From Cristatella mucedo (taxonomy: Eukaryota; Bryozoa; Phylactolaemata; Cristatellidae), in the NCBI GenBank assembly GCA_009760855.2, contig WPIO01000027.1, forward strand, positions 718,501 to 782,500: a stretch of DNA of 64,000 nt, read 5' to 3'. The translations under genes were made by a program, and so were the position numbers. Below are positions 10,845 through 23,029 of this stretch, piece after piece. The notes beneath the pieces are model-generated. The model did not search any database and had not been told where the DNA came from. It saw only the letters and a list, made by a program, of their open reading frames with translations. Position 1 is the stretch's first letter. Every line of letters begins with the position of its first letter.

Positions 10845-12050
10845 GGTAAATAATAATAAGAATAATAATGCCCTTGATAAAGCGCCCTCAGATAACTCAA
10901 TCTCTTTCTAGGCGCTGTTAATAGGCTGCAAAGGCAAACTGCGATTGAATGGTGAGGAATGTCACACTTGATATGAAACAGGAATAATTTGGTTTAGGCT
11001 GACGTGCACAGGTTCAGCATGGTAAGTGGCAAGTGGTAAGTGGCAGCATGCACAGTTTCAGCCCGCATAAGCACATGAAGGACAAACCACAGGGACGTGC
11101 TAAATGCTGTAATAAATATGAGTGTTTTTGTTCTTTTTGAAATGTGGTTAAGCCATGCGTGGTTCTGACGCAAGTCAATACTGAGTTCCAGGCTTTGGGA
11201 GCATGCGAACGGTCTCCAAAGGATTTGGAGTTTATTCGAGGTATTGGTAAACGGTTGGATTCCGAAAAGTTGGTGGTACGATGCTTGGCCTGGTGGGGGA
11301 GTAGATCTGAGAGATTGGCTGGAGCCAAAGATTGAAGGTACCTTAAATTGAGCGAAAAAACCTTGAAGTTGATCCGTTGCATGACTGGTAGTCAGTGCAG
11401 GTTGGCGAGAAGTGGTGTAATATGGCAACTGCGAAGCCCACGACAGACATGTGGAGTAGCTGCCGAGTTTTGCACCAGCTGTAACCGCCTGATTGCACAT
11501 GCTGTTAGGCCAGCAAGCATTGAGTTACAGAAGTCAAGACGGGATGTCACAAGTGCATGAACCAACCTAAAAGTGGTAGCCTTATCTAAATAACCTGAAT
11601 TATGGCTATGTTATGTATCTGAAAGTAGGCAGATTCGATTGTAGAGCTGATGTGGTCGTCCAATTAGAGGTCACTGGAACATCACATCTAGATTACCAGC
11701 TGATTCAACAGGAGATATCCGGGCAGAGTCAATTTTGAGCAAAAGTCTTTCTATCTTTTGAATCACACTTGGTTTGCCCATAAATAGTAAGTTAGTTCAA
11801 TCATCGTTCAGTTAAGGAAAATTTGCTAGATTTTGCTTGGCAATCACACCATAATCCGTGAAAAGAATCGGAACTAGCACGGAGCCCTGAGGTATCTCAT
11901 ATTCCAGAGATACTGTGGATTACATTTGTCCATTCATGTCAATACTCTGGAGTCTTCCAATGAGACATGACCTGAACTGTTGAAGAGCAGTACGGTGATG
12001 ATCAGGCGAAATAAGAGGTGCTCTAGAAGAGCTTTGTGATCGATATATTA
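10845..12050 (-). mobile_element. CR1/Rex1-like LINE, 3' half with (TTA)n tail
   Basis: Read on the - strand, decayed RT motif B (EIPQGSVLVPILF, near 11,880) is followed by the RT thumb and the C-terminal domain typical of this LINE group. Visible are LVHALVTSRLDFCNSMLAGL (near 11,520-11,580), YLQSLAPANLSDLLPHQAK (near 11,290-11,340) and APKAWNSVL (near 11,180). The 3' end is the gcgctttatcaagggc motif followed by ATT-type repeats at 10,847-10,870. Frameshifts and stops are frequent, and the YADD region is deleted. It is inserted antisense, upstream of ML copy D. Confidence 0.8.
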
Positions 12051-12870
12051 CCACAGCGTCCCGGGCGACGCTTTCCCTAGGCACTGCTACTGTGGTGCCA
12101 AGTTTCCTACCCGCGCCATGTCTCGGACCTGCGTGAGGTCACAGCATACCTGCTCGTCACAGGCCGATATCACCTTCGTGGCTTGTGGTGCTTCGCATGT
12201 CTTTGCCTGGTTGCACACCGTCGGCAACTGGCAAAACATCACAGCTATCTCCACGTGCCACACTGTGGCATTGTGGAAAACCGTTGTCGGCGATTAGTGA
12301 TGCTGCCTCTGGTCTCGACTAAGGTCGCCCTCTGTGCGACAAGCTTTCGCTGCTCTGAGAGCTCCGAAGTCGTACTTTACCTACCCTGCTAGCCTTTGCT
12401 ATCACTAAAGCCTCACGAAGCTGATACTAGTCATCTTCGATTGTCGTTGGCAAGTAGGAGTGGACAGAAAATGCACTTCCTTCCATTAACAGGGGTGAGT
12501 ACTTATCCGGACAGTGGAATTGACACTATACAGCTCGAGCTTCCACTCCGTGTCAACCAGTCAATTTCCATAGTCATCACCCACTTGAAATAGCTCAAGC
12601 AACATCGTTGCTGGCCACAGCAGCTGCCGAAAATAGCTTGGGGTTTGATTATCGTCACGAACGGCACTGAACGCTAGCCAACGAGAAACACCACCACCAG
12701 TTTAATCCACTACCCACGGAACACAACTCTCTTTGCCCCTCTCACCCACCAGAGTGCCACTACTCCCTTGTCTCATCAATCTCTAATAGCAAGCCCTGAG
12801 ACCATACTACATCGAGTGTTAGGTCCTGCTCGTACAAGGATTAGGGCCAGTGCCATCAATTAAACGCAAC
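12051..12870. other. GC-richer stretch of unknown origin
   Basis: Base composition is richer in C and G than the surrounding DNA. Several open stretches on the + strand (for example 12,183-12,392) carry many Cys and His residues, but I see no diagnostic motif. It may be part of another mobile element inserted between the LINE and ML copy D. No other copy was noticed in the window. Confidence 0.3.
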
Positions 12871-12912
12871 CACACTTGCTAAGACGAATTCCGGGATGCC
12901 AATCAACCGAAG

Positions 12913-13214
12913 ATAAATCCATTTCTAGTGTCGGAGGTTTACTGGTTACTCCAGGTAACAGCTTAAGAAAGTGCGTTTAATTTTGAAAGTGCAGCGGGTG
13001 GGCTCAATCTGATTTCAAGTTTCTGATTAAGTGAAATGCGATAAATAGATAGATAGCTGCAATGCAGCAGCACCATTGTATAAATTGTCTGTTTATACAG
13101 TACTAGGATCCCACAGCTGAAGGATGATTTCCATCGACATTCAGCATTCACCTCCGTATTTTCCTGCACTAACCAAAGAAAAAAAAGCCACGATTGCTGC
13201 AGCATTCAGAGAAG
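12913..13214 (+). pseudogene. NPC2-like: ML-domain (NPC2-like) gene copy D, exons 1-2 only
   Basis: Exon 1 (about 12,913-12,990) aligns base by base with exon 1 of copy B through tttactggttact and gcgtttaattttgaa. Its ATG is ATA, and the codons for the signal-peptide end include a TAA. Exon 2 (13,107-13,214) has the intact acceptor ACTAG|GATCC and is exactly 108 nt, like copies A and B. It keeps MISIDIQ and ends ATIAAAF, but a GGA codon has become TGA, the cysteine equivalent to Cys47 is gone and the donor GT is AT. Exons 3 and 4 are missing because the duplicated DNA breaks near 13,250. Same strand as copy C. Confidence 0.75.
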
Positions 13215-13239
13215 ATAGGAAAAACCATGTGCTACCTTT

Positions 13240-13270
13240 TCTACAGTTTAGGATGTTGACGTAAAAACAT
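13240..13270. other. Orientation switch of the duplicated array
   Basis: Left of this point the ML units run on the + strand (copies C and D). To the right the sequence matches spacer in the opposite orientation: the region from about 13,280 aligns with 18,310-18,430 and 36,110-36,230 in the same direction. The junction falls just after the exon 2 donor position of copy D. It is therefore a rearrangement breakpoint, placed to within tens of bases only. Confidence 0.5.
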
Positions 13271-14776
13271 ATAACAGGAGGTGGTTGGAGCATTCATCGC
13301 AAACCTCCAAGCACTAAGGAAATGTGCATAATACATTTTACCATTAAATGACAATAAAATATTATGGTTTAGGCTATGCTGAGTAAGATTGTTAACATCG
13401 CCACACTTTTATATTTGACATAGGAATATTCCAGGAATTGCAAATCACTGCCTTCGTGACATTGCTTTTCTATTTAGAAAGCGGTCATTCTTAGGCAGCC
13501 ATTTTGAAAGTTCCTAGGTAAGAGCATGGAGACCAATGGCAATCCTGCGGCTCTGTAATCTTATCATTTCAGTGCTCATTCTTAAGGTAATATCAAAGTG
13601 GCTACAGCCGCACTTTGTTGCTTATTTGCGTTAAACTCAAGCAAGGGCGCTGAGTGACTAATTTATCCGATGGCAAGCTGGCTTGATGCAGACAAATGGT
13701 CAGGTCTAACGTCCAGACAAGTGGCTGCTGCAAATTCCCTCCAAAATTCCATCCAACCCCAACCACACTAACGAATATTGCAAAAGATAGAACAACTTGT
13801 TTGCAAACCAATAAGGACAATAATGGCTGGCAGGTTGGCATGGTAAAATGAAAGGAGTGCACAAACATAAGGGCTTATGGAAAAACAGCCCCTCAAAGCA
13901 GAGACAAGCATAAGCATAAGCACTGTAAAAACGTACCTACTGGATTGCTTAAAAATAAGGTTGAGGCATGCTGGTTTAATATATTTATTTTTAAAATGCG
14001 TTATAAAAAGAGGACAAACACAGTCAAGCTTAGATCAAACTACGATTAATTCAAGCTTTTAAAAATAATTTGAAATGGTACATGCTAGTACAAGGAATGA
14101 GTACATCATAAAATTGTAGCCAATTTTAAATTAGATGCTCAGGTTGCATGTTTCGGTGAACTCCCAATCTTATTAAACACGCATCGTATGGTAAACAAAC
14201 CTACTAGTTTCTCTCGCTGAACCGTCACTTTAAATTTAGCCCTAGTGCTTGGTGAACAAATCAGTTAAGCTCAACTCCAATTCTCACCGAACTGTGCTGA
14301 CTGGCCTTTCTCCATCACACCTATATCACTTGCTGCTGCACTTGTTGCCTATTCCTGGCTTCCTGAGGTTCTCTAGCCACCGTAAACTAGTTTTTTAATT
14401 ACTTAGCTGACGAGAAATAAAATGCCCAAGCATTTGCCCTACAAATCCTGGAGCACGATACTTGTGTGTAACATGCTTACACACCGACGTCATGTCTCAC
14501 CCTATCCACTTCTCACCGCCTTTTTCAAGCGATACTTAGCTGGCATCTTCAACTTACTCATCCTCCAGACTTCAACTGAAACTAAACCGTGGTGCTAAAG
14601 TTGTCTTGGCTACAAGGTGGGAGGTTTATTAGCCGATATGTTTTCACTGAAGACAAATTAGTCTTGGTGTGGCTGCAAAACGACTCTCAAGCACCACACT
14701 TTAGGTACACTAGAATAATTGGTGAATCAGTGAGAGAGACAGAAAGACAGACAGATAGACAGGCAGACAGACAGTG

Positions 14777-14849
<73 letters not shown>

Positions 14850-15028
14850 GAGAATGGCAGGGAGAGGAAGAGAGAGAGTGAGAGAGAGACTGAGACAAGG
14901 ACAGACAGAGAGACGGAGAGAGAGAGACAGCGAGAGACAGAGAAAAAACATAGAGACGGACATGGAGAGAAAGAGAGAGTTAGACAGAGAGCAACAGAGA
15001 GATGGAGAGAGAGAGAGAGAGAGAGCAA
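14777..15028. repeat. (AG)n microsatellite, compound
   Basis: A pure AG run of about 70 bp is followed by an interrupted AG/GACA-rich tract. It lies at the same relative place as the array at 40,930-41,440, with matching flanks (gtgctcaggcaataatt against aagctcagacaataatt). Ser/Leu-rich ORFs across it are artefacts of the repeat. Confidence 0.9.
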
Positions 15029-15477
15029 GCTACGTGCTCAGGCAATAATTAGCGACTAAAACGCGTTAGAGTAGCACACTATTTTGTCGTAATAAGTTAT
15101 TGGAGGTTGTGGTTATTAGCATTTGCAGCAGACCTCAAAGCACTGCGAAAATTGGAAACATCAATTTTACCATTACATGACATTCTAAGAATTAAACTTA
15201 GGTGACATTGAGTTAGCCTGGCCTCAGAAATCTTAAAAATGGAGGATAGCAAAAGGGCGATTGCTTAAAGGCATAAACAATTTCAAGCACCAATATACAA
15301 GTACCGGACAAATGAGTGCACTACGAAAATCAAGTTGGAGCTATTTTTAGGCTGCTTAGCTTGCATGCAATTTCTGGTATGCTATAACACTGGGCTTGGA
15401 CGACATTTGGCCGCAGCCGAATTAAAGGGGTTCAACTAGTTCTTCAAATCCAGAATTCACAAATCTTTTTAACACAC

Positions 15478-15516
15478 CTGTATGTATGTATGTATGTATA
15501 TATATATATATATATG

Positions 15517-15589
<73 letters not shown>

Positions 15590-15625
15590 GCGCGAGCATA
15601 AAAATATAAATATATATATATATAA
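15478..15625. repeat. Compound (TATG)n/(TA)n/(TG)n microsatellite
   Basis: TATG units pass into TA repeats, then about 45 bp of TG repeats, then TATG and TA again. It interrupts the spacer just after the cagccgaa landmark, a position where the other spacer copies have no such array. Confidence 0.9.
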
Positions 15626-16555
15626 CTTTGTTTCCTAGTTGCTTCAAACTTTAACGAGGCTGCTTCGTGACCAATTTTTGCGATGGCAAGCTTGCTTTAC
15701 AAAGAAAGATGTACATGCTTAGAATTGTGGCCTAGAGGCTACAGCAATCGTACCTCAAATTACCTCTAACCCAGATTTAGCTATAGACTATCAGTATTGA
15801 GAGCAAAATTGGTTAGTAGAACAGTACGCAAAATACTGGTTGGCAGGTTGGCAATGCTAAAGGACAGGAGGGCACCAACATGGGGGCACATGGGTAAAAC
15901 ATTTAAAACAAACTACCACGTAAGCTTGCACGTTAAAATCCTGCTGACTCAATTGCTCAAAAACATGGGTTACGCATGCCGATTCAAAATATGTTTGTTG
16001 TAAGAGTATGTTAAAAAAAGAGGACGTACACAGTAAAGATCACGTACAGCAAAAGCTAATTCCAGTGTTTGATAATAACTTCAACTAGTACAAGCTACTA
16101 TAATAAGTGTTGATGTCCTAAAGAATGTAGCCTATTTTTAGATTAAATGCACAGGCTGCATGTATCAGAGAACGCAATCTCTTTCTGAATGATCATCATT
16201 TAGTGAAAAGAAGCTACCAGTTTGTCGTGCATTCAATCCGACTACTAAGAAGCCCAAACGAGATGAATAGACAGTCATTTCAATACGGTAATTGAATGGC
16301 CGTCTGAAATACGCAATCTCTATTATTCAAAGCCCATGTGTTATTACTGAATTCTGGGCTTTGCCATGCATGAAATCTTTTTGTGTGAATTACGATGCAG
16401 GGTGGTCACCAGTCAGCTGCCGTGAGTCGTCTGCTTGATGCTGCATTTCATTAGCACACAACTTGCATTCTGACCCTGTGCATGTCACCCCTAACCATGT
16501 TATTCATGTTGTTTAGCAAGCAAGATATAACCCACCATTCAATTGCATTTCCCTT

Positions 16556-16640
16556 AGCAGCAAATATAAAGCGCCTAGAAAAATATTGAGTTCTGTGAGG
16601 GCATTTTTTAAGTGCATTATTATTATTATTATTATTATTG
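16556..16640 (+). mobile_element. LINE 3'-tail remnant with (ATT)n
   Basis: gcagcaaatataaagcgcct, then gaggg..., then seven or eight ATT units. It matches the tails at 10,845, 55,890 and 62,190 (the last three are on the - strand). It is a heavily 5'-truncated insertion. Confidence 0.65.
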
Positions 16641-17859
16641 CAATTGCTCAGGCATGCCTGGCCTATAGTTGAAAAGGTTAACCTGCTAACCATTACTAAC
16701 TGTTATTCTTCCAGCTGCACTGTTAGAAAATCACCACCATGCTGAATGTCTACTCTACTGGTGCAATACAGAAGACTCGCTGTTTTCCGTATGAAAACAA
16801 GTGAGCTATTTGCTATTCAGAAGAATGGAAGCAGATAAGCAAGAGTTTCGTCATAGCAACCTGCCATAATCGTTTGCCGTTTTTATTCAAGTTGATGGTA
16901 CGAGAGAGCACCTGCTCGTGACCAAAATATTCAGCACACATTTCGCTGTAGATGGTGGGACGCATCATTCCAACCTGCACCGGGCAACGCGGCTCGCAAC
17001 TCCTTGGGAGATTGTTGCTCTACTTTGGTTTGGTGCCTTTAGCCAGCTGACCGACAGCCAGTGCTGGTATATACGTGGCGGCATAGCTGTTCTCTATTAG
17101 CCAAGCTGAATATGACACATGTCATGATTTTAATAACTTACACAGCGATTACACCAACGTTGTCATAGGCTTCGCTCTGTATTAGCGAATATTAATTTTA
17201 AAACTAGTATAAGCTGTAATCGCTCACGGTGTAATCGAGCTAACTATAAATTAGGTATGTAAAAATTAGCCCCGAAGTAATTTAGTGATAGGTGATTGTC
17301 TTAGTATTAGTCATAGGTGTAGCAAAAATAACATAACCGATGGGGTTCAAGACGTACCTCAGAAACCGGCTGTTCGATGGATGTTGGCAGTTGTGTTGTA
17401 GCTCCCGACAACAGCTGCATCCAGCGCGTGAATGCAGCCAGATCTTACAATTAAAAGAACAGATCAACATTCCAGCCAAAGAAAAACTATGTTTTTCAAA
17501 AAAGTATGTCAGCGAATGTTACTGGTTAGGCTCTGTAATTATGAATTCAGTCATCTTAAGTCACAGCAAAAAAGCATTTCTAGCTAACCATGTGGCTTTG
17601 GCTATTTAACATTTCAGTTTCCACGACGGTCAGAAATACTAAGCCCGCTATCAAAGTACAAATTTATGTAGCATGGGAGTTTTTATTTGCTAGGTTCCAG
17701 CTTTTGTTAATGCGAGAATCTCTCTTCCTATGCATGCAGTACAGTGCTTACCTCTATAAGTAGCTGCACATGTAAGTGGCATACCCTAAATTTTATTAAA
17801 TGCTACTGCTCTTAAGTATATGTACATGATTCATGATTGAGTATAGTACATGACATTTA

Positions 17860-18260
17860 GAAAAATTCGGCTGAAAGTTGGAAGACTTGACTGTGGAGCT
17901 GATGTGGTCGTCCAATGAGAGGTCATTTTGTAACATGACACCTATATTTCGAGTTGATTCAACCGGAGATATGCTAGCAGAGCCCATTTTGAGGGTCAGC
18001 CTTTCCAATTTTCGAAACGCGGTGGGTTCGCCCATAACTAGTAAGTTAGTTTTATCATCGTCTAGTTTTAGAAAATTTTCTGCCATCCATGTGCTGATGT
18101 CATCAATACATGCAGCAAGTGAGTTGAGAAAATTCGAGGTGCTCGAAGGTCGGGAGGGATCTAAGCAAATGTACAACTGAGTGTCATCCCCATAGAAGTG
18201 ATAGCCTAGATTGTGCGTGGCAATCACTTTTAACTTGAGGAATGCATCGCTTCTGAGCAA
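17860..18260 (-). mobile_element. CR1/Rex1-like LINE, RT palm-thumb fragment
   Basis: On the - strand the frame reads YHFYGDDTQLYI (motif C, YADD as YGDD), then STWMAENFLKLDDDKTNLLVMG and the thumb segment VESTRNIGVMLQNDLSLDDHI. This is the segment missing from the LINE at 1,100-2,962 and overlaps the decayed copy at 10,845-12,050. The fragment ends in unrelated spacer on both sides, with no tail. The + strand ORF at 17,878-18,180 is its shadow. Confidence 0.85.
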
Positions 18261-20010
18261 ACAAAAAAGTACGTAAAAAAACTACCTGTTTTTTAACTAG
18301 AGACTTGTTGTCGCAATTTATTAATAGAGGTGGCCATGTGTAGCATTCCTAATATTCCTTCGAGCACTGTAAAAATTTGAAATATCACCATTACCAGTAT
18401 ATCACATTGTAACATTAAAACTTAAGCTACATTGAGTTAGCCTGGTCCTACCAATCTTAAAAAGTTGAGGACGACAGAAGAGACATTTCTAAAGTGCGTT
18501 TACGAAAGCAAGTAACGATTTAAAGCTGCAGGACAAATGAGTGCAACAAACTACTAGGGTCATTTCAGGCTGCTTAGCTGGCTCGTACTTTGGGGTAAAA
18601 GCTATAACACTGGGCTTCGACGACATTTGGCAGCAGCCGAAAGAAGTTGTTTTACTATCGCTTCAAATGCAGATTTCGTACGACAGTTTGACGTCTGTCC
18701 ATATGTAGCCCATTCAGGGCTTTAACTGGGTTCGTCTTTTGTTTAGTGTACCTTGTTTGCAGCGACGGAAGTAGCTAGTGCTACTAATCAGCATCTTAAC
18801 TAGACAGCTACTGGGAGTCGTCCTTATTCCAGCTTACATTTTTCTTGGAATCGGCACTAAGTGGCTGCAACTTGTAGCCGAAACCGGAACTCGTCATCAG
18901 GTGTACTTGTAATTTCGAAAATACACTGACTGGGTCTGAGCTCAATGCAGTTTCTTGATCCTAGCTTTATCCTATAATGATCGCGGCAATTTTACTGATT
19001 GCCTCTGACACCGGAATTGCTCCAGGTTTAAAAAACGCTTCCTTGGTGATACCATTCTTGTGTAAAGATCGATGTAATTATTTAGCCGCATTTTGCAAGT
19101 TCCTAAGGAGTATCAAAACAGACCAATAGTGGTCTGGTGGTTTTATGATGTAAACATTTTAGTGCTAATTTCTAAGCCAATATCGTAGTCGTTCCAGAGG
19201 CACTTTGTTGCTTGTTTTCTTTAAACTTAAACAATGCTGCTTCCTCAAAAATGTGCACGGTGGCAAGCAGGCTTGATACAGATATAAATACGGGCTTAAT
19301 AGCGTAGACCAGAGATAATGTCAAACGTCCTTTAATTTAAGCTTCAACCCGGCTTAGCTAGGAAGTATCACTGTAGACAGCAAAATGAGTTCCCAGAACT
19401 ATAAGGACAAAACTAGCCAGCGGTTTGGCACTGTCCTAGGACGAGAGCACGAACATGCCGGTGAAGGTAAAACCATATGTCAGAGCAAAGTGACCATTAA
19501 GTTCGCACGCTAAAATCCTGCCAAGTCAATAGCTCAAAAAATTGCATCAAGTCTTGTAGATTCAAAATCTGATTACAGTATGAGTAGGTTTGAAAAGTGG
19601 ACGTGCACCGTATTGATCACATCCAGCTATAGTTCATTCCAATTTGTTGAAATATTTTGAATTGGTACAGACTTATACAATAGGTGACACTTGTGTGAGT
19701 TGCTTTCAAAATCTCACCGAGCCTCCAAAGCCTTTCCGAATTCTTTCTAACAGTTCTCGTTGGTTAGGCTTCCCGACTTTGGGAAAATGAGTACAGGGAT
19801 GTGAACTACTCCAGTTGTGTGGCAGAGCCCTGACTACCCACTGCTTCGGCAACAGGCTGTATTTTTAGGACACACTTTAAGTAACTTTTAGATAGCAGTT
19901 CAGGACAAATTATAAATTCAGCAATAGCCCATGAAATCTAATATGCTTGTCACGCAATGCCCGTTAACACAGTGAACTGTTGCTTGTACATTTATTTTAA
20001 GATGAAAGCT

Positions 20011-20016
20011 TTTATT
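20011..20016 (-). terminator. AATAAA poly(A) signal of ML copy A
   Basis: AATAAA on the - strand lies about 34 nt beyond the terminal stop of copy A. Copy C has AATAAA at the equivalent site and copy B has ATTAAA. Confidence 0.5.
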
Positions 20017-20150
20017 GACGAGGAACTTGAAACATTTCTAAGTTAGCATCTAGGATGATGCCGGCTTTAATTTTAGCATTCTTGGGGGAGGAATTCTGAC
20101 ACATGCAACGGTTGATCCATCGCTGACCACAAGCTCTGCTTCCGCAATAC

Positions 20151-20154
20151 CTTC
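20151..20154. other. Gypsy target-site duplication, left (CTTC)
   Basis: CTTC directly precedes the 5' LTR and is repeated at 29,274-29,277 directly after the 3' LTR. The unoccupied paralogous site in copy B (42,316-42,327) has a single CCTTC followed by the same TATCTGCAA-type flank. Confidence 0.85.
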
Positions 20155-21018
20155 TGCACTGGGTTAGCTCTCAGGTTAGCAGCGATATTAGCCCTGGCCT
20201 TAGTGAATCTGACTAGGGCACCTGGAGCAACCCGTAGCGGGTGTACAAGCCAAAAAGATTCAGGTAGGGGACACATTAGTTAACCGGGAGCGAAGCGAGG
20301 CGTCAGTTTGACAGCGACATCCGCACAGGTTAGAATACAGCTTGGTCAGACAAAGAGCGGGCAGGACGTGGACCGAATGCTGTACTTCATTAGACAAAGA
20401 GCGAAAGGACGGCAAGCTGGCGGTGGAGCCATCTAATAAATTGCCAGCTTTAACAAATAGGCCGAGGACGGACACCGAGAGCTAGGGTCCGAAAAAATAG
20501 CAGCTACGCTCAAGGTCGAGATGGCAGAGAGAGAAAGAGAGAGTGAGAGAGAGAGAGACAGAGAGAGAATATAAACGAGAGGACCGACATAGCTCAAGGC
20601 TGCAGCTTCGGTAGTCGATCCGAGACTACGCCTCGAGAGCACGAGAGTCGAACATACTGGGACGAACAGCTACGTGCAACTTACACTGCTCGGTTGTGTT
20701 CTGTCGGCTACTCAGTTAGCTGCTCATTTTTTGAGGTGCTGTAGCGGTCCGCCTTCGCGGTCGGGATTACTGCTGGCGATGCAGGCGTGTGGTGGCTTAT
20801 TGGAGTCGGGCTTCGAGAGTTCTCACGCAGTTTACTCCGTCGGTCCGGTGTGAGCCGCGTAAAGCACTTGCACCGGCGCGTAACCACTACTAACAGGCCC
20901 ACAATAAACTATTGCTTGCGGCACCATGTTGTGGCCGGTTGTGCTTTAACCGTGCTGCAGCTCTGCACTACACCGTCCAACGGCAGAGAGCCGGGAGACA
21001 AACTTCTGGGCGGTTACA
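20155..21018 (+). repeat. Gypsy 5' LTR
   Basis: 864 bp, TG...CA termini, aligned along its whole length with 28,452-29,273. It contains a short (AG)n tract at about 20,525-20,570 that is much shorter in the 3' LTR, and a taataaa signal near 20,433 with a partner near 28,731. Short ORFs inside it are not genes. Confidence 0.9.
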
Positions 21019-21020
21019 TT

Positions 21021-21034
21021 TGGTGACCCTGCTT
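21021..21034 (+). promoter_or_regulatory. Putative tRNA primer-binding site
   Basis: TGGTGACCCTGC begins two bases after the 5' LTR. It starts with TGG, as expected for pairing with a tRNA CCA end. The primer tRNA was not identified. Confidence 0.6.
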
Positions 21035-21075
21035 TTGGCTCGGAACGCTTGCAAGCTTCTAGATTGGACAAGAGG

Positions 21076-22660
21076 ATGGCGTCACTTGACCGCTCGGAGC
21101 TATTGAATACCTTCAGCCGAGCGTTCGACGTCATGCAGTCGACCCTAAACGACCGCGCTATTTTCGCATCGCTTATCCGCGATCTAACGGAGCGTGTACG
21201 TGTGCTTGAGGAAGAGAATGCGCCGCTGCGCACGGCGGCTGATTCAAGGGTTGGCCGCAACAGCGCCGGCACACCAGCCGGGTCGGTAGCCTTACCGCCG
21301 ACCTGCACCCGGCAGCTGAGCGGCGCCGCCCACCCACAGTGCTTCATTCGCCGCAGCACGCGGTCGGACTGACGCCGCGTCCGGAGGGGTCCGCTCCGCC
21401 CGCCGCTTTGCAACCCGCTGCGGGTTACGCCCCATACACTGCGGCCTACCAGGCAGGAGTTGCTCCGACGCACGCCGCACACGCCTCGCCCGCTGAGGCA
21501 GCCATCTTTTTCCCACCCTCACCTTTTTCCGCTAACCCTGTTTCCGGTGGCGCACTAATCCATACGCGGCCGGGCCAAGCAGAATGTGTACAGGCTCGCT
21601 CGGGTACTGCCCCTACCTTCGCACCAGCGGCTGACGCAGGCAAAGGGCCGCTCCGACTGGTCACGGTCCAGCACGATGAGCTGGCTCGGCACAAGGCTGA
21701 GCCGGTATTGCCAAGCCAAATCTTCGTAATACCAGCGCCCTCAGAGGCGTTTGACAGAGCCTAGAGGCCCAATCGCTGTAACTTGCCCCATTCCGGGGGG
21801 GGCCTGACGGAGTCCTTTCCACGGTGGATCAGCGATTATGAAGTGTTCTCCAGGTCCTGCTGATGGTCTCCGGACATCCAGCTACTGCGCTTGCGCGCAT
21901 ACTTTCGCGGCCGAACTCTTGACGTATATCGCTCGGTCTATGAACGGCTCTGAGCTGAGCCGGGCCAACGTTGTACATTCGAGAAGATGAAAGTTATACT
22001 GGTGCGGACGTTCCCTTGCGGCGTGCGTCGCGATGCTGTTCGCGGGCCCTACAAGGTTGTCGCCAGGGTGCTGCACAAAGCGTTTACGACTTCTATAGGC
22101 ACCTTGTAGAGACTGTCGTCGTCGCTTACCCTACTACTCCGCAGGCGGACCGTGACGCAATGGTCCTCTTGTTGTTCGTTGGGGGCCTGTATCCTGAGAT
22201 TAGTGGCGCCGTCTTTGCCAAAGACTGTGCCTGCTTAGACGAGGCCCTAGCTTTCGCGGATGGATTCGAAGCCAACCCGCGCTTCTTTAGTCGCGGGGCT
22301 GCTTCCGCCGCGCACGCCGGTGACCAAGGTCGCCAATGCCCACACGGAATGAATAGGGCCCCTGTTTCGCGCGAAACAGAGTGTCAGGTGGGTGCATTGG
22401 CCGGGCAAATGACCCAAGTGTGTGACCTACTTGCCGAGGGAAAGAGAGAGAACTTCAACCCCACCCGCGGGCAATCGTACGAGCCCCGCCCGGCGCAGCT
22501 TAAGCCCTTTAATTCTTCAACGGGCTTCCATACCAAGGAAGGCCGACCCCTCTGTAGGATTTGTTCCAAACCAGGCAACACCGCTGGTAACTGCCCACAG
22601 GCCGACCTAACTATCCGGTGTAGGCCATTCGCATGCACACAACAGTCGGGGGTCCGATGA
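21076..22660 (+). pseudogene. Gypsy gag (three broken frames)
   Basis: An N-terminal segment starts at the ATG at 21,076 (MASLDRSELLNTFSRAFDVM) with a coiled-coil-like LTERVRVLEEENAPL, and stops at 21,372. An Ala/Pro-rich linker continues in another frame (21,339-21,764). A capsid-like segment with SVYDFYRHLVETVVVAYP and LLLFVGGLYPEI lies at about 22,070-22,210. A zinc knuckle at 22,553-22,594 reads CRICSKPGNTAGNC, so the CCHC histidine is replaced by Asn. Gag would package the RNA in the virus-like particle, but this copy cannot. Confidence 0.8.
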
Positions 22661-23029
22661 CCGGGTGCAGGCTGCCGTGGGTCACAGAGATGGCTGGGCG
22701 GAAGCAGGACGTGGCAGGCAGTTCCATTACGAGTCGGCTGATCAAAGCCCTAGCGAGCCAGTATGCTACAATCCAGGTCGTTCCCCTCCACACCTTTCGG
22801 CCTGCAGACCTCATGGGCCGGAATCTTCCTGTTCTCTCGGTGCCAGTGGGTATGCGAACTACGCTTCGGCTGGGTGGATACCCTCGACTGGCGTTCAGAT
22901 CCACCCCATGGCTGGCCAGGCATCGGAGAGTGGTTTCTGTCGTGATGCTGCAGTTTTTGGGATGCTCGGTCGACACCGTCACTACAGGAGTGACTAGCAC
23001 GGGCTCGGATTCGGCATGAAGCCGTGGAC

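Larger units (their letters stand above)
13271..20049. repeat. Spacer blocks 3' of ML copy A, internally repeated
   Basis: No host gene is visible. A block with the landmark tttggcagcagccgaaag occurs at about 15,400 and 18,628, and again at 36,430, 39,305, 51,530 and 54,405. A second landmark (gcactttgttgctt followed by a short gap and aaacttaaacaa) occurs near 13,610, 15,640 and 19,205, then at 36,985 and 52,110. A third (ggtgattgtcttagtattag) occurs near 17,290, 35,480 and 50,280. The short ORF at 16,918-17,100 lies in a block whose other copies do not keep the frame. Microsatellites, a LINE tail and a LINE fragment inside it are listed separately. Confidence 0.6.

Noticed and set aside
14687-15028. 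Long Ser/Leu and Arg/Glu ORFs over the AG array
   Set aside because: They are translations of a dinucleotide repeat; the same happens at 40,829-41,547.
16918-17100. 60-codon ORF in a repeated spacer block
   Set aside because: The partner blocks at 35,200, 37,620, 50,010 and 52,730 do not keep a common frame.
17878-18180. 100-codon + strand ORF
   Set aside because: It is the complement of a LINE reverse transcriptase fragment.
20946-21522. Long - strand ORFs of 178 and 76 codons
   Set aside because: They are shadows in the GC-rich gypsy LTR and gag region, without motifs.
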